This document shows, piece by piece, positions 6,171-13,436 of a stretch of DNA of 16,006 bases. Source of the DNA: Deltaproteobacteria bacterium (GTDB lineage Bacteria; Desulfobacterota; Syntrophia; Syntrophales; UBA2210). A program made the position numbers and the translations under genes. The stretch spans positions 1 through 16,006 of the forward strand of contig JAUVXT010000027.1 of assembly GCA_030603465.1 (NCBI GenBank), read 5' to 3'. The number at the start of each line of letters is the position of its first letter. Positions within the stretch are counted from its first letter, which is position 1. Under the pieces are notes generated by a model. It ran no database searches and had not been told where the DNA came from. It was given only the letters and a program-made list of their open reading frames with translations.

Positions 6171-6668
6171 ATGAATACAATGTTTGATATCGATTTTGTC
6201 ACATCAAATTTCCAAGTAACAAATCTAAACCATTATCTTGATAAGTTCAAAGCTGCATCGAACAAAGAATTGCGTCGTTTCAAAGAAGAAATAATACAAC
6301 ATGGCAAAAACAACAAACAACACCAAGCATTCAGCAACATCAAAAATTACACAACCCACGAAGCAATTATATCAGCTATAAATTACGAATTACTAAAAAG
6401 ATCAAATTTGTATTATTTATATCAAGCTATATTCCCTATTAGAAAATGGATCGTTTGTGTTTTTAGTGGCATAGAATTAAAAGAACATAAAGCATTTGGA
6501 ACATTATATTGCCAACCTAAATATATGAAAAGTTTTTGGCACGAACCTTATCAAGTTTTATTAAATAAACTTTGGTCTTTTTGGTGTAAAAATTGGGCGA
6601 AAATTCTTATCAGTATTGGAACTATCGGTGCTTTTATTGTTGCCCTGTTGAAATATTCAAAGAGTTAA
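6171..6668 (+). CDS. Cassette-borne hypothetical protein with C-terminal membrane anchor
   Basis: The protein has 165 residues if it starts at ATG 6171. ATG 6156 and ATG 6180 are alternatives, and none has a clear ribosome binding site. I do not recognise the family. The N-terminal two thirds is polar and helical (F-K-A-A-S-N-K-E-L-R-R-F-K-E-E-I, then N-Y-T-T-H-E-A-I-I-S-A-I-N-Y-E-L-L-K-R). An aromatic-rich middle follows, with W-I-V-C-V-F, K-Y-M-K-S-F-W-H and L-W-S-F-W-C-K-N-W. A single hydrophobic helix lies at about 142-161, ending in K-Y-S-K-S, so it looks tail-anchored with the bulk in the cytoplasm. Base composition is far more AT-rich than the flanking genes, and an attC-like site follows 62 bases after the stop. 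Both point to acquisition as an integron gene cassette. Confidence 0.75.
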   Translation: MNTMFDIDFVTSNFQVTNLNHYLDKFKAASNKELRRFKEEIIQHGKNNKQHQAFSNIKNYTTHEAIISAINYELLKRSNLYYLYQAIFPIRKWIVCVFSGIELKEHKAFGTLYCQPKYMKSFWHEPYQVLLNKLWSFWCKNWAKILISIGTIGAFIVALLKYSKS

Positions 6669-6730
6669 AAACATGTACAAATATATAGATAGAAATAACA
6701 CAATAAGTTTCATGCTCATATTACTAAATC

Positions 6731-6789
6731 GCCTGAACAAACCAATCCAGCAGACTCCGCTACACTCACTGCTGATTTTTGCATTAGCC
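6731..6789 (+). other. Integron attC-like recombination site (first)
   Basis: This 59-bp element reads R''-like GCCTGAAC (6731-6738), left inner arm AATCCAGCAG (6743-6752), variable centre, right inner arm CTGCTGATT (6770-6778) and R'-like ATTAGCC (6783-6789). The inner arms are complementary apart from one extra C in the left arm, at the position of the extrahelical base of attC sites. The outer boxes deviate from RYYYAAC/GTTRRRY (an extra G on the left; A for G on the right), so it may be diverged. Its place after a plus-strand gene fits cassette orientation. Confidence 0.6.
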
Positions 6790-6828
6790 AACCAAATCTT
6801 TTCCTGTGAATAGAAAGGGCAGGTAGTA

Positions 6829-7407
6829 ATGTGGTTTCTCAATATAATTAAATCTCCAAAATCAACACTTTCTCAATTATTAGAAGAACCCAAAAGGTTG
6901 AAACGATTGTTTCTTGTCTCTTGGGCTTATGGAATAATTTTAATGATTGCATATATTGTGCAAGAAGAAGTATTAAGGTCAAAAGGTCTCTTTATGCTTG
7001 AAGAGCGACCCATATCATTTCTTTTAGAATCCCTTTTAATGGGCTGGTCTATAGTTTATCTCAATGCATATATCATAAGTTTTGTTTCCAGAGTTTTTGG
7101 GGGAAAGAGTTCATCTTCTCATACCAAAGTTATTACCACTTGTGCAGCCATTCCTATTATAATTTTAGCGTTAATAATAATGGCTGTTCTTTTGTTTATG
7201 AGTCCGGTGAAGTTTCCGTTGATACCATTTTTAATATTATTTATATTTTTTACTGCTTGGCATTATTTCATTTTGGGGTATGGCATTATTACTTTATATA
7301 AATTCAGCTTACTAAAAACAACCTCTACTATCATAATAAGCTTTATAATTCTTTTGTTAGCAACCTTTGTAATTTCCATCTTTAGCATAAAGGTATTATG
7401 GGGCTAA
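6829..7407 (+). CDS. Yip1-domain-like integral membrane protein (cassette gene)
   Basis: The protein has 192 residues with five hydrophobic helices at about 27-44, 63-86, 103-124, 130-158 and 165-188. The soluble N-terminal piece I-I-K-S-P-K-S-T-L-x-x-L and the segment S-R-V-F-G-G-K after helix 2, followed by a helix containing A-A-I-P, fit Yip1-domain proteins. These are small bacterial membrane proteins of unknown function related to eukaryotic Rab-interacting Yip1. The ATG at 6829 has a weak GGCAGG/AGGTAG upstream. It is as AT-rich as its neighbour. The stop codon TAA (7405-7407) lies inside the left box of the second attC-like site, and the gene sits between two such sites. It is therefore a complete cassette of about 669 bp between the inferred crossover points (about 6784 and 7452). 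The Yip1 assignment is moderate; a plain multi-pass protein is the fallback. Confidence 0.75.
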   Translation: MWFLNIIKSPKSTLSQLLEEPKRLKRLFLVSWAYGIILMIAYIVQEEVLRSKGLFMLEERPISFLLESLLMGWSIVYLNAYIISFVSRVFGGKSSSSHTKVITTCAAIPIIILALIIMAVLLFMSPVKFPLIPFLILFIFFTAWHYFILGYGIITLYKFSLLKTTSTIIISFIILLLATFVISIFSIKVLWG

Positions 7408-7458
7408 CCTTTTCCAGCGGAACGCAAAAAGCCGCGCCCGCTGAAAAGTACGTTAAAA
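7402..7458 (+). other. Integron attC-like recombination site (second)
   Basis: This 57-bp site has left box GGCTAAC (7402-7408), left inner arm CTTTTCCAGCGG (7409-7420), a 17-bp centre, right inner arm CCGCTGAAAAG (7438-7448) and right box GTTAAAA (7452-7458). The inner arms match perfectly except for one extra C in the left arm, the hallmark extrahelical base (G on the recombined bottom strand). The boxes fit RYYYAAC/GTTRRRY with one mismatch each. It overlaps the stop codon of the preceding gene, which is common in compact cassettes. The extra C occupies the same place as in the first site. Confidence 0.75.
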
Positions 7459-7728
7459 GTCTAAATATCCCCTTTGTACCTATATAAAAAATCAAGATAC
7501 TTTTCGTATATCGTAATTCCCTTAATAATTTTCAAAGTTCACATATCTGATAGAACGATAGCTCTACTATGTAAACTTCATGCATTATGACCAATTGAAG
7601 CTCCCCGCAACAAGTTGCTGGAAATCTCCGACTGGTAGGGAATTTTCTTATTTTATATTCGTTCGCTAACCCCGCCGTAAGCAGCGAGAAATGGCTTGCA
7701 AAGGTCTGACAGGAGAGGTATTGTCAAG
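7459..7728. other. Gene-free AT-rich stretch between the cassettes and the kinase unit
   Basis: No supported gene lies here. It contains GCAAC-AA-GTTGC near 7607-7618 within a degraded CCCCGC repeat, and a second copy reading CCCCGCCGTAAGCAGCG near 7672-7688. AT-rich sequence around 7643-7660 could hold the promoter of the downstream kinase unit, but no clear hexamer pair is visible. Confidence 0.4.
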
Positions 7729-7926
7729 GTGTACGAAAAAAAGGGATTTATGGCCTATCGTATAAACGATAACTGCGGTATCACGCTTGGCATTCCCCGA
7801 TGGCCTGTGTGCATGATTAAACATGAGCGCGTCATAGAAGACGCACGCATGGCATTTGAATCCACCGAACACTCGGCATACGAGTGGTCGGTTCATTTAG
7901 CCGGCAGTACGGTAGAGATAACTTAA
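7729..7926 (+). CDS. Small protein of unknown function upstream of the PfkB kinase
   Basis: The protein has 65 residues when read from GTG 7729. AGGAGAGG at 7711-7718 lies 10 bases upstream and decides this start; a TTG at 7696 would place the ribosome binding site inside the gene. The sequence has a short N-terminal K-K-G-F-M-A-Y-R-I strand, G-I-T-L-G-I-P-R-W-P-V-C, then H-E-R-V-I-E-D-A-R-M-A-F-E and a final beta-like W-S-V-H-L-A-G-S-T-V-E-I-T. This looks like a compact alpha/beta fold without membrane segments or a signal. It ends 12 bases before the kinase ATG, so the two are almost certainly cotranscribed. Function is unknown; a regulatory or partner role for the kinase is a guess. Confidence 0.6.
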   Translation: MYEKKGFMAYRINDNCGITLGIPRWPVCMIKHERVIEDARMAFESTEHSAYEWSVHLAGSTVEIT

Positions 7927-7938
7927 AGGAGTACGGCT

Positions 7939-8862
7939 ATGAAAATCATTGTCTCCGGATCACTGGCATACGACAGAATTATGGACTTTCCCGGATACTT
8001 CTCAGACCATATCCTTCCCAATAAAGTACATGTCTTGAACGTTTGTTTTCAGGTGAACGGCATGACGGAGAAATTCGGCGGTACAGCAGGCAACATCGCC
8101 TATGCACTGACCCTGATGGGCGAGAAACCTGTCATATCTGCCGCTATCGGCCATGATTACCAACGGTATTTCGAAGAGCTGTCCAGGAATGGGATCTCTG
8201 CCGAGTCCATCCGCATCATCGAAGACGATTTTACGGCTAGCGCCTACATAACCACCGATCAGGCAGACAACCAGATAACCGGGTTCCACCCGGGCGCCAT
8301 GAAGTACACTTCCGCACTGGATTTTGACAATCTCGACCCGGATGATACCATACTCATCATCTCGCCAGGCAACCTTAATGACATGGTGAACTATCCTCGC
8401 GCCTGCAAGGCAAAGGGGATCGGCTATATCTTCGACCCCGGGCAAGCACTGCCAATGCTGGATGCGCAAAACCTAATCCAGTCAATAGACGGGTGCAGGA
8501 TACTGGTCGTCAATGATTATGAGATGGAACTGGTCATGAGCAAGACCGGGTTGGACAAAAAGGCATTACTTAACCGCGCAGGTGCTATCATCACCACCTT
8601 GGGAGAAGTGGGATCGCAGCTCTACACACAAGAAGGCGAGGTGAATATTCCTGCAGGCAAGGCAAGGCAGGTGGTTGACCCCACAGGCGCGGGAGACTCG
8701 TTCCGGGGCGGCCTTATCAGCGGTCTGGTACAGGGTAAGGATATCGAGCAGTGCGCCAGGATGGGCAGCGTTTGCGCCTCCTTTTCCGTAGAGTGCCATG
8801 GCACGCAGGAATACCGGTTCAGCCCCGAAGATTTCAACGAAAGGCTGTGCATCTGTTCCTGA
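7939..8862 (+). CDS. PfkB-family (ribokinase/adenosine kinase-like) carbohydrate or nucleoside kinase
   Basis: This is a 307-residue cytoplasmic kinase. It begins with the I-V-S-G-S-L-A-Y-D strand typical of the fold. It carries the first PfkB signature as GGTAGNIAYALTLMG (47-61), the substrate-site N-D-Y-E-M-E (192-197), and the second signature D247-P-T-G-A-G-D253-S-F with the catalytic base D253 and an anion-hole GAGD. The overall look, including the short lid and T-A-S-A-Y-I-T-T-D strand, is closest in my memory to bacterial adenosine kinase-like and archaeal nucleoside kinases of this family. Sugar kinases cannot be excluded. A strong AAAGGAG sits 8 bases before the ATG. The 65-codon gene upstream is in the same operon. 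If it uses adenosine, it would complement the nucleoside phosphorylase at 2649 in purine salvage. Confidence 0.88.
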   Translation: MKIIVSGSLAYDRIMDFPGYFSDHILPNKVHVLNVCFQVNGMTEKFGGTAGNIAYALTLMGEKPVISAAIGHDYQRYFEELSRNGISAESIRIIEDDFTASAYITTDQADNQITGFHPGAMKYTSALDFDNLDPDDTILIISPGNLNDMVNYPRACKAKGIGYIFDPGQALPMLDAQNLIQSIDGCRILVVNDYEMELVMSKTGLDKKALLNRAGAIITTLGEVGSQLYTQEGEVNIPAGKARQVVDPTGAGDSFRGGLISGLVQGKDIEQCARMGSVCASFSVECHGTQEYRFSPEDFNERLCICS

Positions 8863-8884
8863 TGAGAGCCTGACGGCTATCTCA
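8863..8884 (+). terminator. Hairpin after the PfkB kinase (possible weak terminator)
   Basis: TGAGAGCC pairs with GGC-TA-TCTCA around a TGAC loop, with two bulged bases, immediately after the kinase stop and followed by only TTT. It could end the kinase transcript, but the T-run is poor. Confidence 0.4.
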
Positions 8885-8995
8885 TTTCTGCACTTTCCCC
8901 TTTAATAATTGTAATCTTCTAACCTCATGCTTTACTCGGGCCGGTGTTCCGGTGTCGCTCCATACCAGCCGATAAACATGGTCGTTCAGAGTCAA
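8882..8995 (-). CDS. Possible 37-residue ORF of unknown function
   Basis: On the minus strand a TTG at 8993-8995 is preceded, 5 bases away, by GGGAGGGA, the best ribosome binding site in this gap. It opens a 37-codon frame: M-T-L-N-D-H-V-Y-R-L-V-W, then D-T-G-T-P-A-R-V-K-H-E-V-R-R-L-Q-L-L-K-G-K. The composition looks protein-like, with a basic amphipathic C-terminal helix. I do not recognise it. It is antisense to the tail of the kinase terminator region, and the TTG start and short length make it a low-confidence call. It could also be a remnant of a longer gene. Confidence 0.3.
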   Translation of the reverse strand: MTLNDHVYRLVWSDTGTPARVKHEVRRLQLLKGKVQK

Positions 8996-9021
8996 AATAT
9001 TCCCTCCCTAAAATTAATAGA

Positions 9022-9050
9022 TTGAAGTTCAATAAAAAATCGGCTAATAG
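9022..9050 (+). promoter_or_regulatory. Candidate promoter of the efflux operon
   Basis: TTGAAG (9022-9027) and TAATAG (9045-9050) are separated by 17 bases, about 95 bases upstream of the adaptor start. Both hexamers are only partial matches, and the surrounding AT-rich sequence could give this by chance. Confidence 0.3.
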
Positions 9051-9074
9051 GTTAATACTTTTAGGGTTGAAGAT

Positions 9075-9094
9075 CCCCGCCGCAAGCAGCGGGG
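9075..9094. repeat. CCCCGC hairpin repeat
   Basis: CCCCGC (9075-9080) and GCGGGG (9089-9094) form a 6-bp G-C stem over CGCAAGCA. The core CCCCGCCG(C/T)AAGCAGCG recurs at 7672-7688, and a degraded form preceded by TTGAAG lies near 7593-7618, in the same orientation. The kinase unit therefore lies between copies. Confidence 0.6.
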
Positions 9095-9143
9095 TATGCA
9101 CTCGCTGTTCAGTTCAAACAGAAAGCTCAATAAAAAGAGGAAA

Positions 9144-10358
9144 ATGAATAAAAAAATAATCTTTTTCATTGTACTTATAATCGCTGCCCTTTTAAGCTGG
9201 AATTTTTACTATAAAAAAGATTCCTCCACTGCAAAACCCACAAAACGCCCAAGAAATTCCTCTGTGGCGGTAGAAACGGCGCCGGTGCAAAAAACCACGA
9301 TCAGAGATACGGGAACCTTCAGCGGCACACTGTTACCCGATTCTCAATTCATCGTGGCTCCAAAGATTTCAGGGCGTCTGGAAAAAATCTTTGTGGATAT
9401 TGGAGACCGGATCTCACAAGGCAAGTTGATTGCCCGCGTTGATGACGATGAGTTTGTCCAGCAGGTAGAGCAGGCCAAAGCGGAGCTTGATGTGGCAAAG
9501 GCAAATATCGAGGAAAATCGCAGCACCCTCAGTCTTGCCCAACGCGAATATGACCGGGCAAAGGCCCTTCGGGAGAAAAAGATTGTATCCGAATCGGAGC
9601 TCGATGTCGCGGAAGCACAATACAAGGCAAAGGAGGCCAAGGAAAAGGTGCTGATGGCGCAGCTCGCCCAGAAAGAAGCGGCCCTCAGGGCGGCGACTGT
9701 AAGGCTGGGATACACCAGGATAAGGGCCTCATGGGAAAACGGAAAAGAATACAGGGTGGTCGGCGAACGCTTTGTTGATGAAGGGGCCATGCTTAAATCG
9801 AACGACCCCATTGTGTCCATTATCAGCATCAATCCTTTGACCGCTGTCATCCATGTAATCGAACGTGATTACCCCCGAATCAAGATAGGACAACAGGCGA
9901 CTCTTACAACAGACGCCTTCCCCGACAGAATATTTAATGGCACGATTAAACGGATATCACCTATTCTGAAGGAATCCTCCAGACAGGCACGGGTGAAGAT
10001 CATGGCCTCAAACCCTCGATGGCTCTTAAAACCGGGCATGTTTGTGAGGGTTGAAATTGAATTCGCGAGGCACACAGACGCCACAGTAGTGCCCATAAAA
10101 TCCCTTGCAAAACGCGACGACAGCCAGGGAGTTTTTCTGATAGACAGAGAGGCCATGAAGGCCCGTTTCATTCCTCTTAAATTGGGAATTATTAACGGTG
10201 ACCATGCGGAGGTAATGAGTCCTCCCCTTTCGGGATTCGTCGTAACCATGGGACAGCATCTCCTCGAGGATGGCGCGCCTGTCTTGCTTCCGGGTACACA
10301 GAAGAAACCCGCACCGGGAAAAAAGAAAGACGCCAAAGCTGATAATCATAAGGGATAA
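9144..10358 (+). CDS. RND efflux periplasmic adaptor subunit (membrane fusion protein, HlyD/AcrA family)
   Basis: The protein has 404 residues from ATG 9144, chosen because AGAGG lies just upstream and a signal-anchor follows at once (residues 5-23, M-N-K-K then a hydrophobic run). It is therefore an inner-membrane-anchored periplasmic protein. V-A-P-K-I-S-G-R-L-E at 71-80 and G-D-R-I-S-Q-G-K-L-I-A at 87-97 form the first half of the lipoyl (biotinyl-like) domain. Residues ~102-185 form the alpha-helical hairpin that meets the TolC partner, rich in Q/E/A/K heptads. Beta-barrel and membrane-proximal domains follow, with L-K-P-G-M-F-V-R-V near 310. The C-terminal ~20 residues are Lys-rich and disordered. 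It bridges the RND permease 6 bases downstream to the outer membrane channel. The substrate is unknown. An upstream TTG would extend it but reads through the repeat. Confidence 0.93.
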   Translation: MNKKIIFFIVLIIAALLSWNFYYKKDSSTAKPTKRPRNSSVAVETAPVQKTTIRDTGTFSGTLLPDSQFIVAPKISGRLEKIFVDIGDRISQGKLIARVDDDEFVQQVEQAKAELDVAKANIEENRSTLSLAQREYDRAKALREKKIVSESELDVAEAQYKAKEAKEKVLMAQLAQKEAALRAATVRLGYTRIRASWENGKEYRVVGERFVDEGAMLKSNDPIVSIISINPLTAVIHVIERDYPRIKIGQQATLTTDAFPDRIFNGTIKRISPILKESSRQARVKIMASNPRWLLKPGMFVRVEIEFARHTDATVVPIKSLAKRDDSQGVFLIDREAMKARFIPLKLGIINGDHAEVMSPPLSGFVVTMGQHLLEDGAPVLLPGTQKKPAPGKKKDAKADNHKG

Positions 10359-10364
10359 AGATAC

Positions 10365-13300
10365 ATGAACCTTTCTCGCCTTGCAGTTCACCGCCCTATA
10401 CTGACATTAATGTCAATACTGATTGTAATCATCCTCGGAATTGTGTCGCTGATTCATCTGCCCGTCGATCTCATGCCCGATATTACCTATCCAACATTAT
10501 CCATTCGCACCACTTACGAAAACGCGAGCCCGGAAGAAACCGAGGAACTGATTACCCGTCCCATAGAAGAAGCCATGAGCGCCGTCCCCGGCGTGGAAGA
10601 GATATTTTCCATCTCGGCCGAGGGGACCAGCGACGTCAGGGTAATGTTTTCATGGGGAACGGATCTCGATACCGCATCAAATGACATCCGCGACCGGCTG
10701 GATCGTGTCATTCGCCGGCTTCCCGACGACGCGGAAAGGCCGACACTGCGTAAATACGATATAGCCAACTTTCCCATCCTTATCATGGGCGCTTCAAGTA
10801 AGTTAAATTCCTCGATACTCCGCGACATAATAGACACTCAGGTCAAACATCGCATCGAGCGTGTTCCCGGTGTCGCCTCCCTCGACATATGGGGCGGCCT
10901 GCACAGAGAAATTCATGTAAATCTCGATCCCGACAAGATAAAGGCCATGGCTCTGTCTCTCGATCAAATCCTCAGCCAGATTAAATCGGGGAATGTAAAG
11001 CTCCCGGCGGGCACGATTGAACGGGGGAACCTGGAGATTCAAATGCGCACATCCGGCGAATATACCACCCTCGATGAATTGCAAAATACGGTGATCGCGA
11101 TGCGGCAGGGGGTCCCGATTCAGCTGAAAGACATAGCCAGGGTGGAGGACTCATGGGCAAAGATCTCCCGCATTATCCGGGTCAATGGCCAGGAGGGCAT
11201 TCGCCTGGGAATCCGCAAGCAATCCGGGAAAAACACAGTTGAGGTTGCCAGGAAAGTACTTAAAGAGATTGAAGAGATAAACCGTGATATCCCCAAGATT
11301 TCGATTACGCCTATTATTGATACGTCGAGCTATATTAAACATTCAATCACCAATGTCGGCTCAATGGCCGTCTATGGCGGCATACTGGCCATCTTCGTGC
11401 TCCTCTTTTTCCTGCGTAACCTTCTCAGCACAATAATCATCGCGCTTGCCATACCGATATCCATTATTGCCACTTTCTCCCTCATGTATTTCTCGGGATT
11501 CACGCTCAATATCATAACGCTGGGCGGGCTGGCGCTAGGCATAGGGATGCTTGTGGACAGCTCCATCGTGGTACTCGAGAATATCTATCGTCTCAGGGAA
11601 TCGGGCAAAGGACCCGAGGAAGCCGCGGTCAAAGGAACTGCCGAGGTTACGGCGCCCATCATTGCAAGCACCCTTACAACACTTGCCGTCTTTCTTCCCC
11701 TCATTTTTGTGCGAGGAATGTCGGGAATTCTCTTCAAGCAACTCGCCTATGTGGTAAGCTTCGCCCTTATATGTTCCCTCATGGTGGCCCTTACCATGGT
11801 GCCCATGATGTCGGCAAAACTCCTACACCTGACACGAAATGGATCTAATTCTACCCTTGCAACCCGGCTCTATCTGGCAAGCGGCCTTATTTTCACAAAG
11901 ATGGAAGATGGCTACAAGAAACTTCTGCATTATGCCCTGAATCATACGGTGATTGTTCTCATAGCCGCTCTTGTAGTCCTCGGATCGAGTCTCTTTCTCA
12001 TACCCTCCATCGGCGTGGAATTTATGCCCTCCACAGACGAAGGCGAGGTGCGAATAACGGGAGAAATGGATGTGGGCACAAAGCTCGACGTCCTCGATGA
12101 AAAATTCAAAACAATTGAAAAGATAGTAACGGATGAAGTTCCCGAAATAAAAAGCATGGTGGCCAGTGTGGGGGGAAGAAGCTATCGTTCAAGGGGATCT
12201 CACTCCGGGACCATGAGAATATCCCTGATCCCGAGGAAAGAACGCATCCGGTCAAGCGATAAGGTTGCCGCCGATCTGCGCCGTAAACTCACGAAGATTC
12301 CCGGCGTCGCCATAAAGACACGGGCCGGCCAGGGATTGTTTCTCCTGCGCATGACGAGCGGCAATACGGAAAAGGTGCAGATAGAGATAAGGGGGTACGA
12401 TCTTGAAACCTCAAACGTCCTGGCAAAAAAGATAGAAGAAATCGTCCAGGATATCGATGGCGTCACGGACATCACGATCAGCACCTATACGGGCAACCCG
12501 GAAGAAATCATTACTATCGACCGCCAGAAGGCGGCAGACATGAATCTCACGATATCACAGATCGCAAACATGCTGCAGACAGTATTATCGGGAACACGGG
12601 CCAGTTACTTCCGGGAAGGGGGCGACGAATTCGACATCCGTGTCAAGATAAAGGACGCCGAGTTAATGAACCCCGATGAAATCTTTGATCTCACCATCGT
12701 CAACTCCGCGGGTGAACCGGTTGTTTTAAGGAATGTGGTAAAATCCATCCCCTTTAAAGGACCGGTGCGAATAGAGAGAAAAGATCAGGAGAGGATCGTT
12801 ACTCTTTCGGCAAATATCAGCGGAAGGGATATGGGCTCTATTCTCTCCGACATACAGACAGGGCTCCGTTCTATTGTCGTACCCAAAAACTTCTCCATCT
12901 CCTTCGGGGGCGATTATGAAGAGCAGCAGAAGGCATTCAGGGAATTGTTATTCAGCCTGATGCTTGCCCTGTTACTCGTTTACATGGTTATGGCTAGCCT
13001 CTACGAATCGTTCCGCTATCCCTTTGTTGTCATGTTTTCCGTCCCCTTTGCCGTCATCGGAGTTATTCTGATGCTCCTGTTATCGCATACGACCTTCAAT
13101 ATTCAGTCCTACATCGGATGCATACTACTGGGCGGCATCGTGGTAAATAACGCCATTTTATTCGTCGACCACATAAACCTCCTCCGCCGGCGCGATAATA
13201 TGCCCCTCCGAGAGGCGGTAGAAGAGGCCGGGAAGAGACGCATCCGCCCCATATTGATGACGGCCACGACAACGATTCTGGCGATGATGCCGCTGGCTAT

Positions 13301-13436
13301 CGGTCTCGGAGAGGGGGGAGAAGTTCAGGCTCCCCTGGCCCGTGCAGTTATCGGTGGTCTTGCGAGCGACACATTGATCACCCTCTTGATCGTACCTTCC
13401 ATGTACCTGCTTTTCGAGAGCAAACGGAGGAAATGA
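10365..13436 (+). CDS. RND-family efflux transporter permease (AcrB/SwrC-type)
   Basis: This is a 1023-residue inner-membrane proton-driven pump. The twofold repeat is clear: a first membrane helix at 10-30, a large periplasmic loop, helices 2-6 at ~330-480, helix 7 near 530, a second periplasmic loop, and helices 8-12 at ~865-1015. The porter start P-x-x-L-P-V-D-L-M-P-D-I-x-Y-P and the repeats E-E-T-E-E-L-I-T-R-P-I-E-E-A and V-P-G-V are family hallmarks. In helix 4, M-L-V-D398-S399-S-I-V-V-L-E-N keeps the first proton-relay Asp of AcrB (D407) but has Ser for D408. In helix 10, V-V-N-N-A-I-L has Asn where AcrB has K940. This is the relay variant I associate with the SwrC/CzcA-neighbouring branch. 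The substrate (drug, lipid or metal) cannot be told. It is the middle gene of the adaptor-permease-TolC operon. Confidence 0.95.
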   Translation: MNLSRLAVHRPILTLMSILIVIILGIVSLIHLPVDLMPDITYPTLSIRTTYENASPEETEELITRPIEEAMSAVPGVEEIFSISAEGTSDVRVMFSWGTDLDTASNDIRDRLDRVIRRLPDDAERPTLRKYDIANFPILIMGASSKLNSSILRDIIDTQVKHRIERVPGVASLDIWGGLHREIHVNLDPDKIKAMALSLDQILSQIKSGNVKLPAGTIERGNLEIQMRTSGEYTTLDELQNTVIAMRQGVPIQLKDIARVEDSWAKISRIIRVNGQEGIRLGIRKQSGKNTVEVARKVLKEIEEINRDIPKISITPIIDTSSYIKHSITNVGSMAVYGGILAIFVLLFFLRNLLSTIIIALAIPISIIATFSLMYFSGFTLNIITLGGLALGIGMLVDSSIVVLENIYRLRESGKGPEEAAVKGTAEVTAPIIASTLTTLAVFLPLIFVRGMSGILFKQLAYVVSFALICSLMVALTMVPMMSAKLLHLTRNGSNSTLATRLYLASGLIFTKMEDGYKKLLHYALNHTVIVLIAALVVLGSSLFLIPSIGVEFMPSTDEGEVRITGEMDVGTKLDVLDEKFKTIEKIVTDEVPEIKSMVASVGGRSYRSRGSHSGTMRISLIPRKERIRSSDKVAADLRRKLTKIPGVAIKTRAGQGLFLLRMTSGNTEKVQIEIRGYDLETSNVLAKKIEEIVQDIDGVTDITISTYTGNPEEIITIDRQKAADMNLTISQIANMLQTVLSGTRASYFREGGDEFDIRVKIKDAELMNPDEIFDLTIVNSAGEPVVLRNVVKSIPFKGPVRIERKDQERIVTLSANISGRDMGSILSDIQTGLRSIVVPKNFSISFGGDYEEQQKAFRELLFSLMLALLLVYMVMASLYESFRYPFVVMFSVPFAVIGVILMLLLSHTTFNIQSYIGCILLGGIVVNNAILFVDHINLLRRRDNMPLREAVEEAGKRRIRPILMTATTTILAMMPLAIGLGEGGEVQAPLARAVIGGLASDTLITLLIVPSMYLLFESKRRK

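Noticed and set aside
8944..9147. 67-codon plus-strand ORF before the efflux adaptor
   Set aside because: It reads through a hairpin repeat, has no ribosome binding site, and overlaps a better minus-strand candidate and the adaptor start.
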